Notes under the pieces: generated by a model
Seen by the model: only the letters and a program-made list of their open reading frames with translations
What the model was told of the DNA's origin: nothing
Databases searched by the model: none
Made by a program: the position numbers and the translations under genes
Assembly: GCF_036075115.1 (NCBI RefSeq)
Contig: NZ_CP107958.1
Coordinates: 8,618,001-8,682,000 of the forward strand
Source: Streptomyces sp. NBC_00377
GTDB taxonomy: Bacteria > Actinomycetota > Actinomycetes > Streptomycetales > Streptomycetaceae
Direction of reading: 5' to 3'
DNA length: 64,000 nt
Shown here: positions 24,815-33,400 of the stretch, piece after piece
Position numbering within the stretch: the stretch's first letter is position 1
Layout: each line of letters starts with the position of its first letter

Positions 24815-26081
24815 CGCGTGGTGCCGGTGGGGGGCAGGTGCCAGGGGCCCTCCCCGAGGCGGGGGTGCACGGCTGGGTGCCACCGTGGCTTCTTCCGCAG
24901 GAACCGCCGGGCGCAGACCGTAGAAGAAGTCCATGCTGTCGAGCTCCCCGGAAGCGTGACGCTTCCGCGAACGCGTTGCCGCCCGGGGGTTGCCCCCGCC
25001 GGACCGGGGCGGTGACCGCCGCACACGGGTCCGGCTCCAGCTCCGGGACGGGCTCGGGTACTCCTCCTGCACCACCAGCTCGTTGCCGACGTCCCCTGGC
25101 CGCGGCAGTTCCCGGCCTCCCTCGGCGAGGGCGCGCAGACTGCTGACGCCTCCGCCGCGTGCGGGGTCGACCGTCAGCTCGTAGAAGGCGTTGCGGATCG
25201 TCGTGCCGCCGCCGGCCGTCCAGCCGGGCACCCGGCCCTCGGCGAGGGAGAGCGCCTTGAGGCCCAGGCCTGGCACCTCGGGTACGACGACCCGCAGTTC
25301 GCCGTCCTCGACCACCGCGGGCAGCGGGAGACCGTCGACATCGAGCGGCACCAGACCGGGGTCGGCGACGGTCAGCACGTCCCGGCGGGGCCACGTGGCG
25401 GAGTTGAGGACGACCAGGTCGGGCGCGGCGCCCGTGAGGTTGGTGTTGGGCTCGTTGTAGGTGCCGCCCATGATCTCGACGCGGCCCGTGCGGATCAGCC
25501 GGCGCAGGAAGGCGCGTTCCTCGGGGAAGGCGTCCGGGTAGGGCTTGAGGTAGTCGACCTCGGCGAGCACGAAGGTGTAGGCAGGGTCGCGCCGGGCGAG
25601 GTCGCAGTGGGCCCGCACCAGACTCATCCCGGACTGGCCGCGCGAGTCGAAGGTCCGGGCGGGCAACCCGGTGACGGCCGGGTCGTCGGCGACGTCCCAG
25701 GTCTCGGTACTAGGCGGCCTGGGTGTTCCACCAGACGGGGTCGTAGTGGAAGTGACTGACCAGGAACATCGTCCAGCCGGGCTCCGCGGCCGTGAACTCG
25801 CCGGTGAGGACGGCCCGTCGGGGGCCGTCGACGGCGGTGACCGTGATCTCGCGGCGCTCGCCCGGGGCGAGGCCGTCGACGGCCCCGGGTATCTCGGCGC
25901 GTGCGCTGCCGTCCTCGCCTGCGGTGACCGCGCACTCGCCCACGCTGCGGATCCCGGGGCCCGCCACGCTCAGCCGGACCGGGCGGCCGGGGTCGTGCTC
26001 GACGGCGACGGTGACCACCTGGTGGGGCTCGTCCCGCGTGCCGGTGAAGAGCTCGGTCGACTCGACGGAGATGGCACGCAT
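24815..26081 (-). pseudogene. GH38-type alpha-mannosidase, multiply broken
   Basis: ATG 26081 has GAGGAG 5 nt upstream. The first frame gives an N-terminal beta domain and GWTMFLVSHFHYDPVWW, the metal-binding start of the GH38 barrel, then a TAG at 25710-25712. Reading resumes one frame over (PARTFDSRGQSGMSLVRAHC, LAEVDYLKPYPDAFPEE, EIMGGTYNEPNTNLTG). Near 25430 it jumps in frame to APDLVVLNSATWPRRD and IRNAFYELTVDPARGGGVSS, skipping several hundred residues with the nucleophile Asp. After VVQEEYP a 181-bp stretch (24871-25051) intrudes before HPRLGEGPWHL. The C-terminal domain is missing. Intact family members have about 1,000 residues. It would have trimmed alpha-mannose from N-glycans. Confidence 0.8.
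24871..25051. other. 181-bp foreign stretch inside the GH38 remnant
   Basis: It interrupts otherwise contiguous GH38 coding sequence (EEYP on one side, VHPRLGEGPW on the other). It has the 17-bp palindrome GGAAGCGTGACGCTTCC (24950-24966) and, on the minus strand, GGGGAG then an ATG (24934) opening MDFFYGLRPAVPAEEATVAP. It looks like a promoter/operator plus the first codons of another gene, fused by rearrangement. No terminal inverted repeats or target duplication were found, so it is not clearly a transposon. Confidence 0.4.
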
Positions 26082-26127
26082 GGAGCTCCTCAGGAGTGCG
26101 CGGGGGCCCCATCCTGGCACCGCAGGG

Positions 26128-26142
26128 TGGTTCAATCAACCA
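26128..26142. promoter_or_regulatory. Near-palindromic operator candidate upstream of GH38
   Basis: TGGTTCAATCAACCA: 5-bp perfect arms TGGTT/AACCA around CAATC, 47 bp before the GH38 start codon and next to the RpiR gene. A further TTGGTTGGCTCA half-site follows at about 26155. It could be the RpiR operator for the glycan genes; no footprint is implied. Confidence 0.4.
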
Positions 26143-26186
26143 TTTCTTGTCATATTGGTTGGCTCAGTCATGCAGGGCCGGTCGGC

Positions 26187-27071
26187 TCAGCGCATCCGCC
26201 GGGACTTCACCGCGTGCGCGCCGGCGATGTGGTCGGTCAGCGCGAGGGAGGCGCTCGCCCGCTGGTAGGACAGCTGGCCGACCCGCACGTAGAGGCAGTC
26301 GATGAGCATGAGCACCGAGTGGCGCGCGCCGATGCTGCCGGTGCGGAAACTCGTCTCCGAGGAGGAGGAGATCAGCCGCACGTCGGCGGCGCGGGCCAGC
26401 GGCGAACGCGAGTCGGCGGTGAGCGCGACCGTGGTGGCGCCACGCTCCTTGGCCAGCTCGAACGGCTCGATCGTCTCCCGGGTCGCCCCCGAGTGGGAGA
26501 TGCCGATCGCCACGTCCGCCGGGGTCAGCAGGGCCGCCGAGGTGGTCGCCGCGTGCACCTCCGTCCAGCCGCGCACCGCGCAGCCGATGCGGAACAGCCG
26601 CGTCTCCGTCTCCTGGGCGACCGCGCCGCTGCCCCCGACGCCGTAGACGTCGATGCGCCGGGCGCGGGCCACCGCCTGGGCCGCGCGCTCGACCGCGTCC
26701 AGGTCGATCCGGTCGATGGTCTGCTGGACGGCCCGCAGGTCGGCGGTGCCCACGACCTGGACGACCCGCTCCAGGCTGTCGTCGGGGGAGATGTCCGGGC
26801 CGATCTCGGCGCTGCCCCAGTCGGAGGCCTCGCCGCGGCCGCGCTCCTGGGCCAGTTCGATCAGCAGATGCTGGTAGGAGTCGAGGCCGATGGCCCGGCA
26901 GAAGCGCGTCACGGTGGCCTGGGAGGTCCCGGTGCGGCGGCCCAGCTCCGCGGCCGAGCAGTGGGTGACGGCGGCCGGATCCTCCAGGATCAGCTCGCCG
27001 ACCTTCCGCAGGGAGCCGGCCAGCCGGGGCAGCTCGGTGCGGATCAGGGTGGTGACATCGGTCGAGGGCAT
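26187..27071 (-). CDS. MurR/RpiR-family transcriptional regulator
   Basis: 294 residues. The N-terminal ~80 residues form the RpiR-type helix-turn-helix (ELGRRTGTSQATVTRFCRAIGLDSYQHLLIEL). Residues ~125-260 are a SIS sugar-phosphate-binding domain (RIDVYGVGGSGAVAQETETRL, VAIGISHSGATRETIEPFELAKERGATTVALT). The usual ligand is a phosphorylated amino sugar such as GlcNAc-6-P or MurNAc-6-P, made here by the adjacent kinase. It is divergent from the SIS-protein gene and sits just downstream of the GH38 remnant, so it probably controls the whole locus. Start ATG 27071; the ribosome site is weak. Confidence 0.9.
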   Translation of the reverse strand: MPSTDVTTLIRTELPRLAGSLRKVGELILEDPAAVTHCSAAELGRRTGTSQATVTRFCRAIGLDSYQHLLIELAQERGRGEASDWGSAEIGPDISPDDSLERVVQVVGTADLRAVQQTIDRIDLDAVERAAQAVARARRIDVYGVGGSGAVAQETETRLFRIGCAVRGWTEVHAATTSAALLTPADVAIGISHSGATRETIEPFELAKERGATTVALTADSRSPLARAADVRLISSSSETSFRTGSIGARHSVLMLIDCLYVRVGQLSYQRASASLALTDHIAGAHAVKSRRMR

Positions 27072-27195
27072 GCGCAGAAGGTACCAGCCACCCGTTGGGC
27101 CGACTCTTGAATACCACGACCGGGACGCCGCCTGTGCCCGGGCGCTCGCGCGACTCTCGCGGCATTGCCCGTCTCGCGGCGGCTGTGATTTATTG

Positions 27196-27206
27196 ATTCA
27201 CTGAAT
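27196..27206. promoter_or_regulatory. Palindrome between rpiR-like and SIS genes
   Basis: ATTCACTGAAT is an exact palindrome around a central C, inside the AT-rich GTGATTTATTGATTCACTGAATGCG stretch (within 27186-27210) that separates the divergent regulator and SIS gene. Its position suits autoregulation by the RpiR protein. Confidence 0.4.
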
Positions 27207-27248
27207 GCGACTTGAGGGGTGGTTGAAGCCACCAGTGGGGAGTCCCAG

Positions 27249-28037
27249 GTGTCCGGTGAGTCCGCCAACGAGTCCGTGTCCGAGCCGGTGAGCGCCGACC
27301 GCTTCGCACGCGAGGGCCTGGCCGTCCTGAACCGCCTCACCGGGGCCACCCGCGCCGACGTCGGCGCCGCCGCCGCGCTCATCGCCGACTGCATCCGCGA
27401 CGACGGCGTGATCCATGCCTTCGGCACCGGCCACTCCCAGGCCCTCGTCCTCGAACTCGCCGGCCGCGCCGGGGGACTGGTGCCCACCAACCGCATCAGC
27501 ATGGCCGACCTCGTCCTCTACGGCGGCGACCGCCCCGGCGTCCTCGACGACCCGCTCCTGGAACGTGAACCGGGCATCGCGCTGCGCCTCTACGAGCTCG
27601 CCGCTCCCCATCCCCAGGACCTGTTCGTCATCGTCTCCAACTCCGGCGTCAACAACGTCGTCGTCGAGATGGCCCTGCACGCCAGGGAACGCGGCCACCG
27701 TCTGCTGGCCATCACCTCCCTCAGTCACACCCGGTCCGTCTCCGCCGCCCACCCCAGCGGCAAGAAGCTCGTCGACCTCGCCGACGTCGTCCTGGACAAC
27801 GCGGCCCCGCGCGGTGACGCCCTCCTCGAACTGCCCGGCGGCGGCGCGGTCTGCGCCCTGTCCACGCTGACTGGTGTGCTGCTGGTGCAGATGACGGTCG
27901 CCGAGACGGCGGCCAGGCTCCTCGCCTCCGGCGACCGCCCCCCGGTCTACGTCTCCGCCAACGTGCCCGGCGGGTTCGAGGGCAACCTGGAACTGGAGAA
28001 GCGGTACGCCGGCCGGATCCGACGCCCCGCCAGTTAG
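27249..28037 (+). CDS. SIS-domain sugar-phosphate isomerase/etherase-like protein
   Basis: 262 residues from GTG 27249 (GGGGAG 6 nt upstream); an earlier GTG at 27219 has no usable spacing. It is a single SIS domain: GVIHAFGTGHSQALVLELAGRAGGL, then LFVIVSNSGVNNVVVEMALHARERGHRLLAITS with the SIS Ser/Asn phosphate-binding loop, and HPSGKKLVDLADVVLDN. It matches actinobacterial 'sugar isomerase domain' proteins related to MurQ and GmhA. It should bind and convert a phosphorylated (amino) sugar produced by the neighbouring kinase. Expression is probably under the divergent RpiR regulator. It converges with the following membrane-protein gene, 10 bp apart. Confidence 0.85.
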   Translation: MSGESANESVSEPVSADRFAREGLAVLNRLTGATRADVGAAAALIADCIRDDGVIHAFGTGHSQALVLELAGRAGGLVPTNRISMADLVLYGGDRPGVLDDPLLEREPGIALRLYELAAPHPQDLFVIVSNSGVNNVVVEMALHARERGHRLLAITSLSHTRSVSAAHPSGKKLVDLADVVLDNAAPRGDALLELPGGGAVCALSTLTGVLLVQMTVAETAARLLASGDRPPVYVSANVPGGFEGNLELEKRYAGRIRRPAS

Positions 28038-28047
28038 GGCCTGAGGA

Positions 28048-28455
28048 TCAGACGGGGGCCGGCAACCGCCCTCGGTCGAACCACTCCTTGGTCGACTCAC
28101 CGCTCGACAGGGCCACCAGCGCGACACCCAGGACGCCACCCGCGGCCCAGGCGAAGTGGTACGCCAGGCCCGCGACCGGGCCGCCCAGAGCGATCACCCA
28201 TCCGACGGCGACGGCGCCCCTGCGCACCGCGCCCCCGCCGTCGGCGAACCTCGCCGAGATGACCAGCGCCGTCACCGCGAGCACCGCGCACCCGGCCGCC
28301 GCCGACAGCAGCATGGCGAGGGCCAACCCGCCCATGGCGCCCGACTCGAGGACGGCGGCGGACGCGGTCAGCCGTACCGCGCCGACGATGCCCGACAGGC
28401 CCGAGGCCATGAGCAGAGCGCGGGCGTATCTGGCCGTGCCGGGCATTCGGGTCAT
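28048..28455 (-). CDS. Small four-helix membrane protein, function unknown
   Basis: 135 residues from ATG 28455 (AGGAT 6 nt upstream). Four hydrophobic segments can be seen: ALLMASGLSGIVGAVRLTASA, GGLALAMLLSAAAGCAVLAVTALVI, GAVAVGWVIALGGPVAGLAYH and AAGGVLGVALVALSSG. The end, TKEWFDRGRL, is hydrophilic. The pattern recalls small actinobacterial integral membrane proteins of unknown role. Divergent from the sigma-factor gene and could be a target, without evidence. Confidence 0.75.
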   Translation of the reverse strand: MTRMPGTARYARALLMASGLSGIVGAVRLTASAAVLESGAMGGLALAMLLSAAAGCAVLAVTALVISARFADGGGAVRRGAVAVGWVIALGGPVAGLAYHFAWAAGGVLGVALVALSSGESTKEWFDRGRLPAPV

Positions 28456-28772
28456 ACGGGATCCTCGGGCCGTGCGGACGTCGGTCGCCGACGGCGTCGG
28501 ACGCGGCGGGTCGGCCGGGCCACCGTAGTCGTCCGGGCCGTCGGACCGACACCCCCGCGGCGAAGGCGCCGACGGCCCGTCGCGAACCGCCCGAAGCGCG
28601 ACATCGCGGGCCGGCGTCCCCGGACGCCATGTGACGGCCCCCATTGCACTCATGGCACGGAGCGGCGAACCTCTCCTCGCACGAATTTCCGAGGAACTGT
28701 TATCCGGCGCGCCCGCAGGGATCTCCCATGCGACGGACAACAGCGTTCGGCGTCGAGGACAGGGAAGTCGCA
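28456..28772. other. Divergent intergenic region before the sigma-CAP gene
   Basis: 317 bp with no gene. The last ~100 bp are AT-richer (GCACGAATTTCCGAGGAACTG, about 28677-28697) and probably hold the sigma gene promoter. An in-frame ATG at 28728 with AGGGA 6 nt upstream would extend the sigma protein by 15 residues. Confidence 0.35.
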
Positions 28773-30425
28773 ATGAGCACACGGCACACGATGGAGGCGG
28801 TGGCGCTGGTCACCGCTGCCCGATCGGGCGACCAGGCGGCCCAGGACGCGCTCGTCGGTGCGTACCTGCCCCTCGTCTACAACATCGTGGGCCGGGCGTT
28901 GAACGGCTCGGTGGACGTCGACGACGTCGTACAGGACACCATGCTGCGCGTCCTCGACTCGCTGGAGACGCTGCGCGATCCGGCCAGTTTCCGCTCCTGG
29001 CTGGTGGCCGTCGCGATGAACCAGGTCCGGGCGCACTGGCACCGGCAGCAACCCGCCCAGGGCGCCATGGAGGAGGCCGACGACGTCGCCGACCCGGGTG
29101 CCGACTTCGTCGACCTGACCATCGTGCAGCTCCAACTGTCCGGCCAGCGGCAGGAGACCGCACGGGCCACGCGCTGGCTGGAGCCCGACGACCGGGGGCT
29201 GCTGTCGCTGTGGTGGCTGGAGTGCGCGGGCGAACTGACCCGGGCCGAGATCGCCGAGGCCCTGGCCCTGTCGCCGCAGCACACAGCCGTCCGCGTACAG
29301 CGGATGAAGGCACAACTGGAGGCGGCCCGCGTCGTGGTGCGGGCCCTGGACGCACGCCCGCAGTGCCAGGAACTGCGCGGCGAACTCGTGGGCTGGGACG
29401 GCCGGCCCTCGGCCCTGTGGCGCAAGCGCACGGCCCGGCACGCGCGCGGCTGCGCACAGTGCTCGGGGCTGTGGAGCGGGCTGATGCCCGCCGAGGGTCT
29501 GCTGGCCGGCCTGGCGCTGGTCGGGGTGTCGTCCGCGCTCCTGGCGAGGATGAACTCCGCCGCCGGCACCGCGGCCGTGGCCGGCTCGGCGTCCCCGCTC
29601 GCCGGGAGCGGGGACAGTGACGGGCTCGTCCGGTCGGCGAACCACCGGGCCGCGGGAGGACGGACCGCCTCCCGCAGCGACGCACGGCGCAGACGACGCA
29701 CCCGCCGCAGGGCGGTCGGCGGTGCGGTCGTGGCCGCCTGTGTCGCGGGCGGCGGCTTCTACTACTTCGGCACCCCACCCGACAGCGGGACGAGGGACAG
29801 CACAGCCGTGCAGCCCGCGGACGACGCGCTCGTCCCGGACGCCCCCACCGCGGACAGCGCCCGCAGCAGCTCGCCGCCGCCGTCACCTTCCGCTTCCCCG
29901 ACGGCGTCCGCTTCGAAGTCGCCGAGCGCGAGCACTTCGCCGACGACCGGCGCCGGCCGGACCAGGTCCGCGGCGGCCCCGGCGAAATCGACTCGTCCCA
30001 CACCGTCCGCCTCGAAGACCCCGGCCGCCGAGGCGGGTCCGTCCGACCGGGCGAGCCAGGTGATCGCACTGGTCAACGAGGAGCGGGCGAAGGCGGGGTG
30101 CGGCCCGCTCACGGAAGACCCTCAACTGCGCGCGTCCGCCCAGGGCCACTCCGACGACATGGCCGCCCGCGACTTCTTCGACCACACCAACCCCGACGGC
30201 GCCGACCCCGGCCGGCGCATCACGGCCGCCGGGTACCGCTGGTCCACCTACGGCGAGAACATAGCCAAGGGGCAGCAGACGGCCTCGTCGGTGATGACGT
30301 CCTGGATGAACAGCGAGGGCCACCGGGCGAACATCCTGAACTGCTCCTTCAAGAACATCGGCGTGGGGATCCACGACGGGACCGGCGGCCCGTGGTGGAC
30401 GCAGAACTTCGGCGCCAAGCTGTGA
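28773..30425 (+). CDS. ECF sigma factor fused to zinc-site, membrane helix and extracellular CAP/SCP domain
   Basis: 550 residues from ATG 28773 (GGGAAG upstream). Residues ~15-90 are sigma region 2 (ALVGAYLPLVYNIVGRAL, DVDDVVQDTMLRVL), ~130-190 region 4 (LTRAEIAEALALSPQHTAVRVQ). HARGCAQC (223-230) resembles the zinc motif of anti-sigma factors. Residues 314-332 form a membrane helix after a block of arginines, then comes a Ser/Pro/Thr-rich wall-spanning linker (~340-420). Residues 426-550 are a CAP/SCP/PR-1 domain: VIALVNEERAKAGCGPL, RDFFDHTNPDG, YGENIA, GHRANILN, WWTQNFG. The topology puts the sigma part inside and CAP outside. It implies a membrane-tethered sigma factor, perhaps freed by proteolysis. 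Signal and regulon unknown. Confidence 0.9.
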   Translation: MSTRHTMEAVALVTAARSGDQAAQDALVGAYLPLVYNIVGRALNGSVDVDDVVQDTMLRVLDSLETLRDPASFRSWLVAVAMNQVRAHWHRQQPAQGAMEEADDVADPGADFVDLTIVQLQLSGQRQETARATRWLEPDDRGLLSLWWLECAGELTRAEIAEALALSPQHTAVRVQRMKAQLEAARVVVRALDARPQCQELRGELVGWDGRPSALWRKRTARHARGCAQCSGLWSGLMPAEGLLAGLALVGVSSALLARMNSAAGTAAVAGSASPLAGSGDSDGLVRSANHRAAGGRTASRSDARRRRRTRRRAVGGAVVAACVAGGGFYYFGTPPDSGTRDSTAVQPADDALVPDAPTADSARSSSPPPSPSASPTASASKSPSASTSPTTGAGRTRSAAAPAKSTRPTPSASKTPAAEAGPSDRASQVIALVNEERAKAGCGPLTEDPQLRASAQGHSDDMAARDFFDHTNPDGADPGRRITAAGYRWSTYGENIAKGQQTASSVMTSWMNSEGHRANILNCSFKNIGVGIHDGTGGPWWTQNFGAKL

Positions 30426-30497
30426 CCCGGGCGGGTGACCCCGGACGGATGATCCCGGGCGGGTAGGTGACGCGGGTAGGCGACTTCCCCGCCGCGC

Positions 30498-33400
30498 TCA
30501 CCCCTCGCCCGGCGGGACGGCCGGTGTCAGGTGGCCCCCGGGATCCCTCAGGAGTTCGGCGTTCGCCCCGTCGGCCAGCATGCGCCGCACCGCGGGGGCG
30601 GGCATCCGGACGACCACCGGCTCCGGCAGGGTGACCTCCTGCACGGCCGTCGAGCGGCGGCCCGCACGCACCCGGTCGCTCACCTCCGCCACCACCCGCA
30701 CGTCCAGCGTGAACTGCACCAGCACGGACTCGGACTTGGGCTTGTGCAGCGGTATCGAACCGGCCGCGCCCGCGGCGGTCGCGGTGGAGCCGCCGGAGCC
30801 GTCCACGGCGCCGAGGAACTGGTTCAGCCGGAACTCGTCCGCGTTCAGCACCCCCGCACCGAGCAGGCCGCGCGCCGACCGGCCGTGCTCGTTCGCCTGC
30901 TGCCCGTCCGACCCCGCCGGGCGCGGCGCGTCCAGCCCGCTCTGCGCGACCGTCTCGAACGTCATCTTGTCGCCCACGCCCAGCACCCGGCCGCCGCGCA
31001 GCCGGGCGTGCAGCGAGGCCCGCAGATCCTGGCCCGACGCGCCGGTCGCGTGGACCGGAGGAAGGTCCACGCCCGCCGCGGTCAGCAGCGGCAGCGCCGC
31101 GATCAGCCACTCCGTGGAGACGGCCTCGCGCAGCAGGTGGGAGGCCGCCTCGCCGCCGGTCCGGAACCGCGCGCCGCCACCCGCCCGCCGGACCGCGTCG
31201 TCGACCGCCTGCCGCACCCTGGGCGCCCCGCGGAACCCGTTGACCTGGGCCTCCATCGGCAGCCGGACCCCGGAGGCACGCCAGGGGCCGAGCCGGTCCG
31301 CCCCCGCGTCCTCGGCGGCCACGGCATGCACGCCCGCCTGCCGGGGCGGTACGGGGGCGAGCCGTGACAACGCGCGCAGATCCGCGGCCGGCACGCGGTG
31401 GGTCAGGCTGAGGTTCCTCAGCGGCGCCAGGGCCACCCGGCGGTCGCCGGAGAACACCTCCAGGGTCGCCTCGATCGGAACGTGCATCCGGGCCGACGGG
31501 ACCGACGACGCCTCGGCGACGGTCTTCACGCCCAACTGGGCGCGCCCCACGCTCGCCGAGCGGCGCGAGTCACTCGCCGCGAGACCGAGGCCGGCCGCCG
31601 CTCCGAGACTCTTCAACTGCCCCGCGCCGCCGTCCGGTTTCCCCGACCCGGCCAGGACCGCCTCGACGCCGCGGGTGTCGCTCTCGTCCCGGGCGGAGGC
31701 CCGCTGGGCGGCGGCGGAGGTGATGTACTCCATGTCCCGGCCGTCGGCGGCGGTCTCCATGTAACTGCCCCGGCCGGTCCTGCGGATCCGGAACACCGCC
31801 CGGTAGGGCCGTCTGCGCCCGTCGAACAGCTCGACGCCCACTCCGCCGTCCATCGCGCTCGACAGCAGGCCCGCCGAGCCGTCCCGGTCGAGCACCCGCA
31901 GCAGCCGCTGCACGTTGTCGTTGCGGTCCGTCAGACGGGTGCGCGGCAGCAGGTCGTCGGCGAGGGAGGCCCCGAGGCGGCCCCGCACCCCCTCCAGCAG
32001 CGGCACGAAGTCGGGCAGATCCTCGATCATGCCGAAGCCGAGCGGAAGCGACTCGGCCAGGGCGGGAACAGGGGCCGGGGGCACCAGCGACGCGCTCCCG
32101 GAAGCGCCGCCGCGGGCCGGTGTGCCCGCCGCCGAGGACTGCGCGCGCTCCTCGGAGCGTGCCGCCGTCCGCGAGGACTTCCCGGACGTGCCCTTCGGCG
32201 TCGTTCCCGATCCGGTCGCCGTGTCCTCGGGGCGTACCTCGCCCGGTACCTTCAGCCCCGCCGCCCGCAGCTGACGCGCGGTCATCCACACCCCGACGGC
32301 CGCCGGCACCGTACGGCCCCCGCGTGCCACGTACGGGCCGCCGCCCGTCACCGCGACCTCGGCGATCATGCGCACCACCAGATCGCACCGCACGAGATGG
32401 AGCGGGCTCTTGCGGGAGGTGTGCGCGTTGCGTTCGACCGTGCCGACGAGCGTGGACGCCTCCGTGTCGCCGCCGCCCAGGCTCCGGCCGGCCGCCACAC
32501 CCTGGGCGAGACGCCACTCGGCGCCGTTCTCCGCTCCCGTGAGCCCGCCCTGCACGGAGATGTTGTGGCCCGTGCCCTCCTGTCCGGTGACCTGGTGGCC
32601 GCCCAGCACGAAGGTCTCGGTGCCCGCTCCCGTGCCCTGGTGCACGACCTGCGGACGGGTCAGCGCGAACCGGGTGCCGACGGCGCCGGTCAGCCCGGCC
32701 AGCCGCCGCGCGTGCCGCAGGTTCTGCACCACCCAGCCGGCCGAGACGGCCTGCCGCAGCGCCGCGGTCACCGCCTGCGGGCTGAAACGGTCCTCGATCG
32801 CGAGCCGCGGTGCGAGGCCCTCGGTCTCCAGCGCCCTGTCCTCGCGCGCCTCCCGGTTGCGGGCGGCGGCCCGTGCCAGCAGCTCGAAGGCCAGATCCCG
32901 CACCGGCTGTCCGTCGCCCACGGTCTCCACCAGCGTCCAGTCCCGCACGCCCCGCCCACCACCCAGCTGCCGGGCGGTCAGACCGGCCAGGTCTCCGATG
33001 CCCGCGGCCGCGAACTCCGTCCGCGTATCGCGGTGGCCCGCCGTGCGCGCGGCGGCCGTCTCGTCCAGGCGCCGCTTGGCGTCGCCGTCCAGAGTGAACG
33101 CGCTCGGGGTGAGCAGCCGCACGTCCTGCGCGTCGAGGGGCAGCGACCCGACATGCTCGGCGGTCGGCGCGTCCCGGCCGGGGGCGCCGGGGGTGAGCGC
33201 CCGGGCCGCCTTGCGCTGCCGCGACGTCATGGTGACGTCGACGTTCAGGCTCAGCGCCCCGCCGAACACGCTCGCCTCCTCGGAGCCGTTGGTCAGGACG
33301 TCCGTGCGCAGGGTCGGCCCGGCCTGTCCGCGCCGGGTCGTCGTACGGCCCTTCTCGGCACGCGCCGACAGGGTGAGGGCGCCGGGAACCAGCCGGAACT

